Assembly (NCBI GenBank): GCA_009103225.1
Contig: RHPI01000638.1
Location: forward strand, 618,395 to 682,394
Origin: Chlorokybus atmophyticus
Lineage: Eukaryota > Streptophyta > Chlorokybophyceae > Chlorokybales > Chlorokybaceae
Direction of reading: 5' to 3'
Length of the DNA stretch: 64,000 nucleotides
Shown here piece by piece: positions 11,441 through 23,105 of the stretch; position 1 is the stretch's first letter; the number at the start of each line of letters is the position of its first letter. Under the pieces are notes generated by a model. The model was given only the letters and a program-made list of their open reading frames with translations. It was not told where the DNA came from and made no database searches. Made by a program: the position numbers and the translations under genes.

Positions 11441-12215
11441 GGCAGCAGCCTCACCTACGTGCTGGACTAAGTCATTCTGACCACCAACTCGAGTTGCTGA
11501 CAGACGTGCAGGTGGGGACGTAGTCTCTTGCTCTTGTTGAAAGTAGCGGTTCTCTCGTCGAAGTATGCTGAGCGACCTGCAGATGGTCGTCGAATTCTCC
11601 CTCTACCAGCTGCAGGCTGTGCCTGTGACCGCAAGAGTCGCCATGTCATGACTGTGCAACTCGAGGCCAACGCCATAGCCATGGCCAGCAGAAAATCCAA
11701 CATATGCGTCATCCATTCATTCACAACCAGTTCCACACGAGTCACACTCATAATATGCCTGCTGTGCGCTTTTACCTGTGCAATGTTCTGTCGTAGCACG
11801 TCGCTTCTTCCTGCTCGCGGTCTGCATTTGGCCCTGCACCCTGCCTGCTCCAGCCCCATTCCCCTGCTGGATTTCTGTCAGTGGCCTCCGCGTCATGACA
11901 TGCCAACCATTCTAATCACTGACGCCAACGTCCCCTCCCGAACCCCTCCCACCCTGCATGCCGCCGCCGCCGCTCCGCCTTGCTGCTGTTGAACCCAACA
12001 TGCAGGGGAACCTATCCGTACTTGCCTCCTGCATGCGGGGCGGAAGATGCTCGCAGTGCAGCTCTTGGACGAAGGGGGGGTAGGCGGAGCCCCCTCCCCC
12101 CCCCTTTCCTTTCCCTACCCTCCTGGAGGCGTTGGCTATAGTCGAACCGGAGGCCCTCTCTGTTGGCGACAGCGCTGTGCGCCTGCAGACGGCCAGCATG
12201 TGGGTGTACAACAGG
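11441..12215 (-). other. Candidate multi-exon gene, unidentified
   Basis: On the minus strand several short exons with acceptable splice sites follow one another: about 12183-12115 (AHSAVANREGLRFDYSQRLQE, acceptor CTGCAG, donor GTAGGG), about 11860-11785 (ending RSDVLRQNIAQ before GTAAAAG) and about 11630-11585 (HSLQLVEGEFDDHLQ between CACAG and GTCGCT). Their composition looks coding, unlike the other frames. I could not connect them into one reading frame and recognise no family. It could be a real gene with exons I missed, or a decayed one. Confidence 0.3.
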
Positions 12216-12813
12216 GGCATGCTGCTGTGGCAGCATGCATGGTGCGCCGACAACCAAAGTGTCATATGCACCAAACAAGCACTCATCACACACAACTCAC
12301 AACCGGGCTAGTACTATGTCTACTTTCTATGCTACGCTATTCATCCCGCCCGCCCCGTTAGTCATACCAGCATGCTTGAGGTAGGCATCTGCCAACACGA
12401 GCGCGTGTCAGTCGTTGTCGACAATGGCCAGGAGTGTAACAGCATCGCTCGCTGAGCCACCCCGCGCTCTCCCCCTCTCTCCTCCCGTTGTAACCCTTGC
12501 GGCGCAGTGCTCACGTCAGCACTGCACCGCGCAGGGACCCCTGCGGTTGTGCTGGCAGTTTCGGTGCAGTTGGTGGGGTTGGGTAGTGGCGGTTGTGCAT
12601 GTCACACTTCCGAGTCGGTACGCATCTTGTGTGGTGGCTATGCTCCTTGTTTGCTGCCTTTGTGCTAACTGAACACGCCACAGCTGGTCTGGTCTGCGGC
12701 CAGTCCCGTATATATATAGACGCCCAACAGCAGCAGCAGCAGCACCGCTCAGTCAAGAAAAAGTTTGCATGCTTTGTTGACAATGCTTTCAACACACAGG
12801 ATGCGACACCCTG

Positions 12814-14737
12814 TTGTGTGAATGCGACACAACACAGCGACCAAGCGCGCAGGAACGCATTGTGGTGGGAGGGCGGCGGCGGTGGCGAGCCCGGATTGGT
12901 CCCGAGGCGGGCGGAGAGGAGTCAAGGTGGAAGGGGAAGGCCAGCGCCAGCGCCAGCAGCAGCAAAGCCTTCATCGACACCCCCGCCCTGGCCCCTAAGC
13001 TGATCTGGCTCATAGGCCAACACCTGCGGCTCGGTGAGACCGCATTGGGTGGCGGCATGGTTGTTGTCGTTGTCGTTGCTGATGATGTTGCTGTTGTTGC
13101 TGCTGCTGCGTGCGTGGCTTGTGCTGGTACTCAATAACAACTACTTCTGCAACCCATAAAGCTAGCGTGGGCGTGCACCACTCGCACACATTTCTCTGCT
13201 TGCGCACAATTGACGCTGCCCGGCTGTGTGCAGGCGAGGAGCTGAGGCTGATCCATGCGCTGCCGGAAGGAACAGCGGTGGCGGGGTGGGGCGGGGCGAA
13301 GGCGTTGCGCTGGCCGAGGGTGCTGCCACCCGAATCCATCATAGTCGACGCAGGTGAGCAGAGATAGAGCATGTCGCTTGCTTCAGATGGGTGGCTGCTC
13401 TGTTTGTCTTTAGCAAAAGTGCATGCTCAAGCTGTGATTGCAATACTCGTTGTTACCATCTTACAAAGCATGCACAGCCACGTTGACGACTTCTGTCAAA
13501 ACGTGGTGAGCACGGCTGTGATAGCTGTGATCAGCTATACCTAGCGCGCCCGATGGTACTAATCGGTTGCACGCACACGCCTATGTTGCATGTCTCCCCA
13601 AGACACAAACACTACTGTATAACCAAAAGCACAAGAAGTCCGTAACTCACTACATGACTATTGCACCCACATGCGTAGGTCCACAATAACCACCAAGAAG
13701 TGGTCATTGCAATGGCATGAATTGTTGTGATGGTCCGGCTATTGGCGCACTGTAACTGCTCCCAGGATGATTGGGTGCATGCATGCGCTTATGCCGCCTT
13801 TGTAATCGCCAGCCTATGTAATGCCTGCCTTGTATTGTTCATTGCAACATCCAATCTATGACCTGACTAGGTCCCGACATCATTGAGTTCATCAACGTAC
13901 CACGCCAGTGCAATTGTGATGGTGATGTCGGCAACAATAGCACGGAAGGTGCTGGTCACATCAAGTGGCACGATCATACGTACGCTAACAGCATGCTGGA
14001 GGATTAAATGATGGCGGAGGTATGGGAGTTCAATGCGGATGAGGTTGAAGGCGGGAGCTTAGACTACCCAGAGCCCAAAGGGTTTGTCTGAGCAGGAGCA
14101 GGCACGGTATGCTGCGGCATATGATGCGGCCATTCAGCAAGAGAACTTTGCCATGTGAGTACACACATGCGGGCACGTGTGCGCATCTAGACACATCTCA
14201 TCAGCAGGTTGATTCTGTGCCCCTGACGCATGTATGTGGCTGACTTCATGTGCGTAGTTCCTCGCACTGGCAGGCGGTCTGCGGGGTATGTCGCATATAA
14301 TATACTGATTGTTGTATATACTCTGTGTATGTATGCACCCAGTACACTCTGCTGCTACACCCAACGTTATGCTTTTTATGTGTGTATTCGGCAGACGTGC
14401 ATTCTTTGAAGAGCATTCCAAGGTGGTGTGGACACGCAGCGTCATTGACGCAGCCATAGAGTACGACACAACACTGGCAACAGTCACTCATAAAGTCAAT
14501 CACACGGCCATCGAGCTGTTTCTGAACCGCTTGCCACGCTGTTCAAGCACACTGAGGCCGCACGTTGCTGGTGAGGTGAGAATTGTTGCACAGAGTTGCT
14601 CGTCAATGGCAACTGGACCGAAACAACGGGAGCTATAGACGTCGCGGGCGCGCGAGGGGGGGGGGGGGGGGGGGGGGNNNNNNNNNNNNNNNNNNNNNNN
14701 NNNNNNNNNNNNNNNNNNNNNNNNNNNNNNNNNNNNN

Positions 14738-14779
<42 letters not shown>

Positions 14780-15341
14780 CGCGCTAGAGTTCCTGATCGG
14801 AATGCATTGTCGGACCGTGCATTTAACCATTCTTTGTGATTGCATGCAACGCTGGCAGGTTGCGCATGAGGCGGATGATGAAGATTGTACCGTTCAGACG
14901 CCTTGGCGAGTGGCCTGGAAACGGGAGCTACAGCTGCGAGTGGGATGAGCAACAGCTGCTGCGGCGTGCCTATAAGTCAATGTACAATAAGCGCATGTCA
15001 GTCAGATCAGACAGCAAGCAGTAGGTGAGCACTGGCCTGCTGCTCAAATGGCGCAAATGGCTGTAAAGCTGCTTAAGATGACGTACCAGTTGTTTGATAC
15101 ATGTGTAGGCTGTTCGTTCATTGTGTGGCATATGCGTCCATCTGTTTGCTCACAGATGTATTCGTGTGCACTTCCACTAACTGAGCAGCAAAGCAGACAC
15201 TCATGGGCGCTTCCACGATTGGTTGACATCAAGCAACATACGATATGCGGAGCATAAGAAAGCAACCCTTGTCATCAAACCGCCACAAGGCAACAAGCGT
15301 CCTAAGGCATGGCGGTACATTGCCCAGCAGTGCATTGCAGG
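12814..15341 (+). pseudogene. Unidentified multi-exon locus, probably damaged
   Basis: Exons with GTGAG donors chain in phase: to 13033 (KLIWLIGQHLRLG), 13234-13353 (EELRLIHALPEGTAVAGW and PRVLPPESIIVDAG), then from 13871 (PDIIEFINVPRQCNCDGD) to an in-frame TAA at 14005. Coding-like sequence continues past it: MMAEVWEFNADEVEGG, then after a frame change LSEQEQARYAAAYDAAIQQ, an exon at 14395-14575 (VVWTRSVIDAAIEYD, then ELFLNRLPRC), one at about 14855-15022 (IVPFRRLGEWPGNGSYSCEW) and one ending at 15341 (KKATLVIKPPQGNKRPKAWRY). The stop, the frame change and the assembly gap inside argue for a pseudogene or a poorly assembled gene. I recognise no domain. Either a host gene or a DNA-transposon gene is possible. 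Confidence 0.35.
14657..14779. other. Assembly gap flanked by poly-G
   Basis: Fifty N (14688-14737) lie between a run of about 31 G and one of about 42 G. The homopolymer probably stopped the assembly. A similar poly-C edge flanks the gap ending at 52120. Confidence 0.95.
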
Positions 15342-17276
15342 TATGCGTAAGACCTGGTAACCTTACGCATATCGTGCAAAGCTTTTGCTAAAATGTCTGG
15401 TGACATTGGTTGTCTGGTAACGACGTCATTCCAGCTCAGCACTTGCCGGTGGTCTGACAGCTCATGCACATGCCAGTGTTCAGCGGAAATGTCCATAGAC
15501 TACTCACATCCGCGCTCATGTACATTGCAACCCCTTCGTGAGATGCAAGAGTCCGGGTCCGGTATCCTCCGTGGGCGTTTAAGGGAGGTGCAGTTCCGAC
15601 AAGTCCCGAAGTTCTTGAGCCTCAATTATGTGAGCTTGTGCTCACGCCCGATACAAGTATGCCTAGCCACTGGTCATGTGTCACCCGTTTTGCGCGTGAA
15701 TAGCAAGACTTTACCATGCCTGCACATGCCCATGGCCGCATCCGTTAACTTTGGCATCCGCTTTGTGCCGCTTGTGGCACACTTGAATATTGCCCTGTGG
15801 CTGCGGGCGCGGCTACGTACACACAAGCAGGTGCGCATGGTCATTCTGCTGCTAATGCGCCGCATATGCATGTGTGCGACATGAACCTTGCAGCACAACT
15901 GTAGATGGTGGCGAACCAGAACAGAGGCGTACATGTATTTATCGGAGGCACAAGATCACACGTCAAGGTTTGGGAAGAACCTTAACCTATCAAACTGTAG
16001 CTCCCAAGTGTCCTCACTCCACAAAAGGGTGGGCGCTGCGAAATTGTTCAGCAAAGTGTGGCGCTGTGGGCTACATATGATGCAAGTTGTTACGCCATTT
16101 GCGAGTCTTGCAAGTGCCTTGCTGCAATTGTAATCACTTGTGCGGTCGGTTACGTGTGCATAGATACTGTAATTGAGTAGCCATGCTTTGTTTTATACAT
16201 ATGCGTGCGTGCTATCGATCGAGGTGCAGCGGTTGCGGGAGGAAGTTGCAAGCCAAGAAGTACCCTGCATGCACGCATGCACATCAACTGTCAAACAAGC
16301 ATGTTACTGGCTTTAACTGCCATGCACACGTAGATATGATGATGTTTGCGCAGAATTTGTTTCAATCACAGCAGCAGTGTGAAGGCGAACACGCGTGTAC
16401 ATACCGGCAGTTGACAAGATGGCAGGTAGGAGGCTGGCGGCGATGGCGGCGGGGGTGTGGGTGAAGCGGGAGGGGGAGTCCGTTGAGTCCTGCTGCTAGT
16501 GTGGCCGCTGCTGCTGCAAGAAGGCCGCTGACCAAGGCGCATGTGCAGGTGATGACGCACGCATGCATGCATGCATGTCTAATGGGTATGGGCAGTAGAG
16601 AAGGTAGGTAGCAGCTAGGTTGGCAGCCCGGTGATTAATAAGAGTGCTTCATGGTGTGGTGAGTTGACTGCTCATGGATGTGTGTGTCACACTCTCATGC
16701 ATGCTACAATCCTTGCACTCTATTTATTATACGCGCGACGACATACTTGTGTTGTATACTATAATATTGCATCAAGTCGTGTGTTTGCTCATGTCCCAAA
16801 TGTGACATGTTAACATAATAGTTGATGGAATAATATATAAAAGATTGTAAATGATATACCACTTATAAAACATGATTCATTTAATAAAGTTATGAACATT
16901 TTGTTGATGCACAACTGCACGTGTTAACAGATGCACATGTGCAATACGTGGTTATTAAATTACCTACACATTACCTGGTGTTACTGAACTGAACACTACC
17001 TAAGCTCGGCAATGTCGAGTTGACACGTTGGCGTTGGATAAATCATTTACCCAAGTCTCCCTTCGCCACGGCCACAACAGGTCATGCTTATAGCGAGCCC
17101 ATGTCCACGCCCGACCGGCCACGTTGGCAGAGGAGTGGCCCGCTGCCCGTGCGCAGGGATCTGCCCGCAAGCCGCAGCGCGCGCCCCCGAATCCGATCTC
17201 ACCTCCAAAGAGACAGACTTTGACAGCCTCTGACAAAAGCGTTCTTTCTGACAGAGAAGAACAGAGCACTGTTAGC
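15342..17276. other. Intergenic
   Basis: No exon that I can defend. One longer plus-strand frame at 15393-15884 may be a continuation of the damaged locus upstream. A Pro/Ala-rich minus-strand frame at about 16365-16570 has no splice partners. The part from 16700 to 16980 is AT-rich. Confidence 0.35.
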
Positions 17277-19095
17277 ATGGCGGCGGTGATGGCGACGGCC
17301 TTGCCCGTAGGGTAAGCGTGGCCTCCCTTGTCGATGCTGCTGCTGGTGTGATTGTCACTGCGGATGCTTGCGTCCTTATAGTCATCGTCGTTCCGTTTGC
17401 CAGGGTTGTTGGGATTGAGCGGAGCAGCAGGTCCAGGAGAACAAGCAGCAGCCGCGCCAGCGGAGGCATGAAAGGTAGGATGCGTGTGTCCTGCGCACGT
17501 TGACATAACAGAGCAGGATGAGCACATAGTCTATGCGAGCAAGTGTGGCAAGCAGTGGTGGTGGCGGTTGAAACACAAGCTGTCTCTGTGTGGCATGTTG
17601 ATTACGTGCATGTTGCGTCATGCGTGAACACAGGCGCGAGGTTGCTTCCGCGTTGTTTGGGGCTGACGTCGCCGCCAGCGCACATGATAGAGCCTCCCGC
17701 GATCGTCCACACCGCACAGTAAGTGTGCCCCGTGCATGGCGCGTGTGCATGCTGCCCCAGTTTCGGAGCAAACACAAGAGCACCTAGTGTCGTCCTTGCT
17801 TTGCGAACGAGAGTCATGCATCGTCACGCATACGGTCTACATTGCATCCATGTCCATGCTGATGGAAGCGACATCAATAAGTCGTAAAGTGTACTGGTCT
17901 TGTAAGTTACATAACTAGTGTTGCTACAACCACCGTGGTCCATGGAGTCGGCGTGCTGTAAGTTGTTTGTGTGGCCCAGTCCTGTGCGTGTGAAAGCAGC
18001 CTGATTGTTGTCGGGTGTCGGGTACTCGTGCTGCCGACACCCGCATTGCCGTAGATGCCCATCTCTCATGTGTAGTACAAATCACTTCATCAACAAAACA
18101 TCCACATTGCCAAGCATTCCCATTTGGCTGTCCCTCAGGATCCAATCCACCCGTTCTTCCCCGTCCCGCTACTACTATGCAGTAGGCTTTTCATCATCAC
18201 CAGCCCCCGCAGCCGCCGCTGCCACCGCCACCGCGTCCCGCGCCGCCATGACGAGCGCAATTGCCGTCCCCGGCACTCCCGGCCCGGGCGGCCTGCCCAC
18301 GCCTGGCCCAGGAACACTGCCCACGCCAGGGGGACCCGGGGAGATGCCCGGGCCAATGCCGGGGACGGGACCGGCGGCACCTGGAGTACCGGAGGTGGGT
18401 GGGGTGGATGCATGGGAATGTCGTGTGTTTGCAGTTTGAGTAGTCATGTGAGGTGTTGTGATTCAGGTGCCGAGTATACCAAATGATCCTACTCCACCCA
18501 CGCCCATGCCGGGTCCTGAGGTGCCGACGACGCCGTCGGGGCCGGAGATACCCATGCCGCCGAGGGGGCCATCTGGTCCCGACTTGCCCGGGTCAGTTGG
18601 TCGCACAGCCTGTGACACAAGCAGCAATGCCCGCACATGATATGTGTCCTTAGCGTGGAGCACGAGTCATGGAGTATCTGCGAGTCTGCGTGCTTATTGT
18701 GTCGTTGAACAGGCCAAACCCGGGACCTGAGATTCCTTCGACGCCTTCTGGCCCAGAGTTCCCAACCGATCCCGCACCACCGGGCCCACGACCCACACCG
18801 CCACGCGCAGGTGAGAGAGCGCGAGAGAGTCCGAAGCCCATCACACTACACATACCTCACGTGTGGCCACTGTCTCATGCTATTCGTTTTGGACACAGGA
18901 GCACAGTCGCTGTTTGGTGGGTTGCCAAGCACGATGCCCTCTCCGGACCCGATGCCGCGGGAGCTGCCGAAGACTGCCCCGGGACCCACCGACAGCGACT
19001 CTTCCATGGGCGCTGCATTCCCGGACCTCTCGCCGCTGCCTCCCTCGCCCAATCTGGGCGTCCCCTTCGACGTGCCCTACACGCTGCAAAAATGA
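17277..19095 (+). CDS. Pro-rich repeat protein A with organelle-type presequence; function unknown
   Basis: Seven exons, 17277-17311, 17404-17474, 17634-17718, 18139-18394, 18467-18591, 18713-18810 and 18899-19095, join in frame to 288 residues; introns are GT-AG with phases 2,1,2,0,2,1. The first two exons read MAAVMATALPVG and RSSRSRRTSSSRASGG, typical of a plastid transit peptide. An Ala-rich stretch follows. From about residue 110 the protein is a Pro/Gly/Glu low-complexity domain with units PGPEVPTTPSGPEIP and PGPEIPSTPSGPEFP encoded by consecutive exons. It ends GVPFDVPYTLQK. No known domain. The gene on the opposite strand at 20370-21755 has the same exon plan and alignable repeats, so the two are paralogues. 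The first three exons rest on phase agreement and are less sure than the last four. Confidence 0.7.
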
Positions 19096-20369
19096 GCGAC
19101 AGGAGCTGTACAGCGGTTTGCTGTGGTTGTGGTGTGGAGACTGTGCGTGTGAGTAATTGAGTTGCATTTGGCTACTGCTTTGGTATTTGGGGTTATTGAT
19201 GGGTCATACCATATTCATGTTAATGGCGGTCACTGTTGTATGGGCTGGCATAGACTAGTATTGTCCAGTTGTGCAAGCTACCATGCGGTTTCTAGCCTGG
19301 CCTGGAGGCAACTCACCAACTGCTGAGGTGCATTGTCCTGTTGCTGAGCGTTCTCCATTTGTTTGTGGGCAGAGCCACATGAGTCAAGGCATTGTTTTTG
19401 CCTATGCATTGATATCAATGTCGTGGCCTGAACACTGTCACATTGGCATGCCAAAGTAACCGTCTCCTGCAGCTGGGTGTGAGTGCACACGCAGGGAAAA
19501 CTGCCCAAAGACATTATGCCCACATATCTTGAAAACTTGCATGCATCTTTGACGACTGTATCAAGCGTTATCCCACAGCTTACACAAGTACACTGGTGCT
19601 ACACCTTGACAAAACTGTAGCACAACAGCTGCTGCAGTTTTCATATTGTGAACATGTATCAAATCAAAACCAGTTATTACGTGGACGAGAAAACAGTGGT
19701 CATTTTCTGTTGAATACATGTTATTGGGCACGCAGTACTGCTGTGTGTCGTGGAGTCTGATGGTGTACAGAAGAGCGAAGCAATGATGGGCCATTCAATT
19801 CAATTGGCCGTTGGTGATGTTGTGGGTTACCGAGCAACCGATTGTTGTGACCAATCCACGTGCATCAGTACAGACCACTTGCAATGGCAGTATTTGTGCT
19901 CCTCCATGCATGTACAATTACTGCTTGATCTTGAGTTGACATTGCACAGCTAACAGTTGCAGATCCCTTCATACAGTACCAACCAACTGTCTGCTGCACA
20001 CTTTTGGACAATGTGCGCGAGTGGCTAATACTCTCAGCGCAGAAATAATACTCTCTGCTAATGTGCACGGTGGGTGCGAACTGCATTTGCTGTAACCAAG
20101 GCTACCAAAACTCACGTCCTCAACACTAGCAAGTGTCACTCATAGGAATAAGCAAACCTACAGCCGCTTCGGTCTGTTAGCAAGCACAAAGCAGCAGTCT
20201 TAGTCAAAAAACCTGCCATCTACGTGGCGTCCTTGTTGAAGCCAACTTCGTCTTGTGAATGGAGATTCACTGTGCAACCGCATGGACCCCAAACTACCAT
20301 CCACACCGCATGTCTGGCATCCGTGACAAGTGAACCCGTGCTACCATCCAGTGCGCGGCAAGAGCCGAG
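19096..20369. other. Spacer between convergent paralogues
   Basis: Contains the two 3' ends of the Pro-rich genes. No coding exon is recognised. I looked for an inverted-repeat centre that would date the duplication and saw none by eye. Confidence 0.45.
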
Positions 20370-21755
20370 TCACGACGTGGGCGGGAAAGGCACTCCCTCT
20401 GGCTCGTCGGGCAAGCGCGGCCCCGGCTTGCTGAACGGGAACGGCGGGTCGATCGCGGGATCGGCGGGCCTCAGCGGAGAGGGCGACTCCGGCGGGACAG
20501 ACTCGGGGGCGGAAGGCGACGTGGAGGGAGAGACATTCGGTGCTTCTGTCACATGTTGAAGTGTGTGAGTGGGTGTTAAACCATAACAATAATTAACCAT
20601 TCTTACCGGGTGGGGCGAGGGGTGGCTCCGTCTTGGGAGGCTCTGGTGCAGGCGGGAACTCTGGTGTGGGGATGGGCTGTATCTCCGGGCCGTCCGGCCC
20701 AGGCGGACTGTGCAGTAATGGAGAGACTTTACTACTTGTGCATCCAAGTACTCATGCACATGCCAATGCAGCATGAACACACACCTCGGCATTTCTTGCG
20801 GTATGCGGGGCTCGGGGTCCTCCCGCGGCAGGCTCGGCAGCTCGGGGCCCGGTACGGGGGAGGGAGGGCTCGGCACTGTCGGTATCAAGGGCACCTGGCG
20901 AGTAGTACACACTGTCTCGAACCCAACGCACACGCACGCACGCGCACACACACACAACTACTCACTTCGGGTATCTGTGGTGATGGGAAGTTGGGCGTGC
21001 GCTCCCCCGGTATCGGTATCTCTGGCGGGATGGAGGGGCCGCCGGGGCTGATCTCTCGACCAGGAAGCTGAGACGGACCGCCCGGCGTCACAATCATCGC
21101 GGAGGCGTGCCTGGCGCTGGCGCCCCTGCTGCGGACCAGAGACCGATGTCGCCTCCAACTGCGTGAAGAGCTGCATTGGCAATAAACGTTACACTTCTGG
21201 TGTGTGTGCACGCGCATCCACACTTCTGCGTGCATGCATGTGTGTATGTGTGTACAAGTTGCATGTGTGCGTGCACATATGTAATTGCCAGAAGGCAACG
21301 AAGGACGTTGCACAGTATATGCGTGCACCTTTCACCATTGGTAGTGCTCTCAAAAGTCTGTACGCCTGCTTGTGTTCGGTTGCGCGAACCCGTCACTGGG
21401 GTAGGGGGGGCCACAGGTCATTGTGTGTTGACATTGCGTGCAGGTGCACAATGACACACACGCAAACGTCAAACCACACGCATGGGCTCGCCTTACAGAC
21501 TCGCACGCTAACGCACCTTGTATGGCTGGAGCATGTCTGCTGACACGCCTACCACAGGCGGCCACTGACGAAGGACTGAAGCTTCTGCGGCGGGACACAA
21601 CACACTAACGTTAAGCAACAGCGGTGTAGGTGGGGCTAGCCGACCCACCTAGCCCTGGCCCCAGATTCCGCTCATGCGTGGCACGCGCCACCTGACGGAC
21701 GTGTGAACACTTACCCGGCCTGTGCCGCCACCGCCGCCGTCGCCGCCATGGCCAT
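20370..21755 (-). CDS. Pro-rich repeat protein B with organelle-type presequence; paralogue of A
   Basis: Exons 21755-21715, 21584-21517, 21395-21329, 21158-20966, 20894-20785, 20707-20607 and 20545-20370 join in frame to 251 residues with intron phases 2,1,2,0,2,1, identical to protein A. The start MAMAATAAVAAQAG, then SFSPSSVAACGRRVSRHAP, looks like a plastid transit peptide. The mature part is Pro-rich: VPLIPTVPSPPSPVPGPE aligns with VPSIPNDPTPPTPMPGPE of protein A at the same exon start, and both end near GVPF. No known domain. The ATG at 21755 is in a good context (CAACCATGG). Exon 3 (21395-21329) is placed by its strong acceptor and by phase and is the weakest part. A structural or scaffold role in the plastid is a guess. 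Confidence 0.68.
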
Positions 21756-21975
21756 GGTTGCACAATCAATGGGTGGGTGTTTTGGCGCATAGTGACATCA
21801 CACAGCGTCATCCGCCACATCAGCTCAACGGAACGCAACCCCGTCTGCATCGGATCTCCCGGGAGATCATCTCCTTGAAGCGAATGTCATGTGTTGCAAC
21901 TTGCATGCTAATTTAGCATTGCTAAAGGGTACAGTAACTGCACCCTTTTGCAAACTATACTACAGTTTATCATTT

Positions 21976-22148
21976 GGTATTACAGTTTACCCCCGTTAAA
22001 AGTCTTTGCTGAGATCAAAAACTATAAAGAGACCAATGATTTTACAGGCAAATATCTTCGCTTAGTAAAAAGTGTCTTGTACGTAATAAGACTAGTGTTG
22101 CCGCATGAAATTCCCAATAGTGATATGCTCTTATCGGGGTAACAGTGC
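21976..22148. mobile_element. Possible pogo-type MITE
   Basis: ACAGTTTACCCCCGTTAAAAG at the left end resembles, as an inverted repeat with gaps, the right end CTCTTATCGGGGTAACAGTG. A short CAGT..ACCCC..TAA terminus of this kind is common in pogo/Tigger elements. The arms are imperfect and I cannot show a TA duplication at both sides. Confidence 0.3.
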
Positions 22149-22155
22149 TGTGCGC

Positions 22156-22211
22156 AAGGCACAAGCACTTGCCCTTGTGCCCTTGTGCACATGCAAGTGC
22201 TTATGTGCCTT
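22156..22211. repeat. Inverted repeat, 17-19 bp arms
   Basis: AAGGCACAAGCACTTGC (22156-22172) pairs with GCAAGTGCTTATGTGCCTT (22193-22211) with one or two bulges. The loop repeats CCTTGTGC. The origin is unknown. Confidence 0.65.
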
Positions 22212-22747
22212 AAGCCGCCACGTCAGTTGCAGAGGCAATGCTTATCCCCGGGAGGCACGGCGGCGGTAGCGCGAGGGTTGACGGCGGGGGGGGCAAAGGT
22301 GTAGATAGGTACACGGCCTGACGTTCAAGGACCATGAATGGTCCGTGCCGCCGGACCGGGATTTTCCCTTGCTATATGACATCATGTGATTGACGGACCA
22401 TATACGGTGCGTTTTCCCTCGATAGTCGGACCATGTATGATCCAGATTTCACGCCATAGGTCCCATGTCCCTTGGTACGCACCAACCAAGGTCCAGCCGA
22501 TTTGTGTTGCGTCAGGACCAGGTATGGTCTGGTCAGCGAACCAGGGACCAAGTCATGCCGGTTCAAGCCGTACCGTATAAGGCGCTGCACGAACCATACA
22601 CGGTCCGCTATACATGTAGCAGACCTTGTGCAAGGACCAGCGTTATGTACTAATTCATGTCGCACCATATCTAGTGCGGCACGGACCATGCGTTGTGCAT
22701 CATTGCGCACCAGGCATTGAGGCGCCGAAAGAACCATGGACGGTCTG

Positions 22748-23086
22748 TGTAAAGGAGTGCTACCTCTATTGAGGTTCCCCGCCCTTATTTAGGATTAAAT
22801 AAGGGTCCCAACGGGTATATACAGCCAATTAAGCCGTATTAGGGCCGTTAACCTAGTGTTAAGGCCCTAATGTAGTGTTACTTAATTGTAACACTGATAT
22901 CGACATGAGACAAGAGTCTCATGTCGATATCAGCTGTATGGCGGCACTGCTAACGCAGCAGCCGCCATAGCCATAGGATCTTCTGCTTCGGCAGTTGCCC
23001 CTGGCGGCGGCGGTGTGGTCGGCGTGGCTGGTGGTGGTGTTTGGTTAGGGGATTAAAGGGAGGAGGTAGCACCCCCTCTCCTTACA
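22748..23086 (+). repeat. 5' LTR of Ty3 element 1
   Basis: Begins TGTAAAGGAGTG and ends CTCTCCTTACA. It contains a perfect 16-bp stem GATATCGACATGAGAC / GTCTCATGTCGATATC at about 22891-22931 and a second GC-rich stem (ATGGCGGC / GCCGCCAT). These could shape the LTR RNA. Confidence 0.93.
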
Positions 23087-23105
23087 TTGGTATCGGAGCA
23101 CGGGC
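23087..23105 (+). other. Primer-binding site, initiator tRNA-Met type
   Basis: TTGGTATCGGAGCACGG follows the 5' LTR directly. It is close to the common plant PBS TGGTATCAGAGC, complementary to the 3' end of initiator tRNA-Met. Confidence 0.8.

Larger units (their letters stand above)
21756..22318. other. Intergenic with small repeats
   Basis: Five-prime flank of Pro-rich gene B. It holds a possible MITE and an inverted repeat, annotated separately. No gene. Confidence 0.4.

Noticed and set aside
14657-14779. Poly-Gly or poly-Pro coding domain
   Set aside because: It is a homopolymer-flanked assembly gap.
15048-16133. Several frames of 60-160 codons on the plus strand as separate genes
   Set aside because: Composition and the lack of splice partners suggest chance frames, except the short exon ending at 15341 that was assigned to the damaged locus.
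17000-17527. A 175-codon minus-strand frame with Ala/Pro-rich start
   Set aside because: The plus strand of the same interval gives a presequence exon with strong GTAAGC donor and exact phase agreement with the downstream Pro-rich exons and with the paralogue; the minus frame has no splice partners.
22391-22720. CRISPR-like array, because of regularly recurring GGACCAT units
   Set aside because: Units are short degenerate palindromes at irregular spacing in a eukaryotic transposon, without constant repeats and spacers or cas genes.
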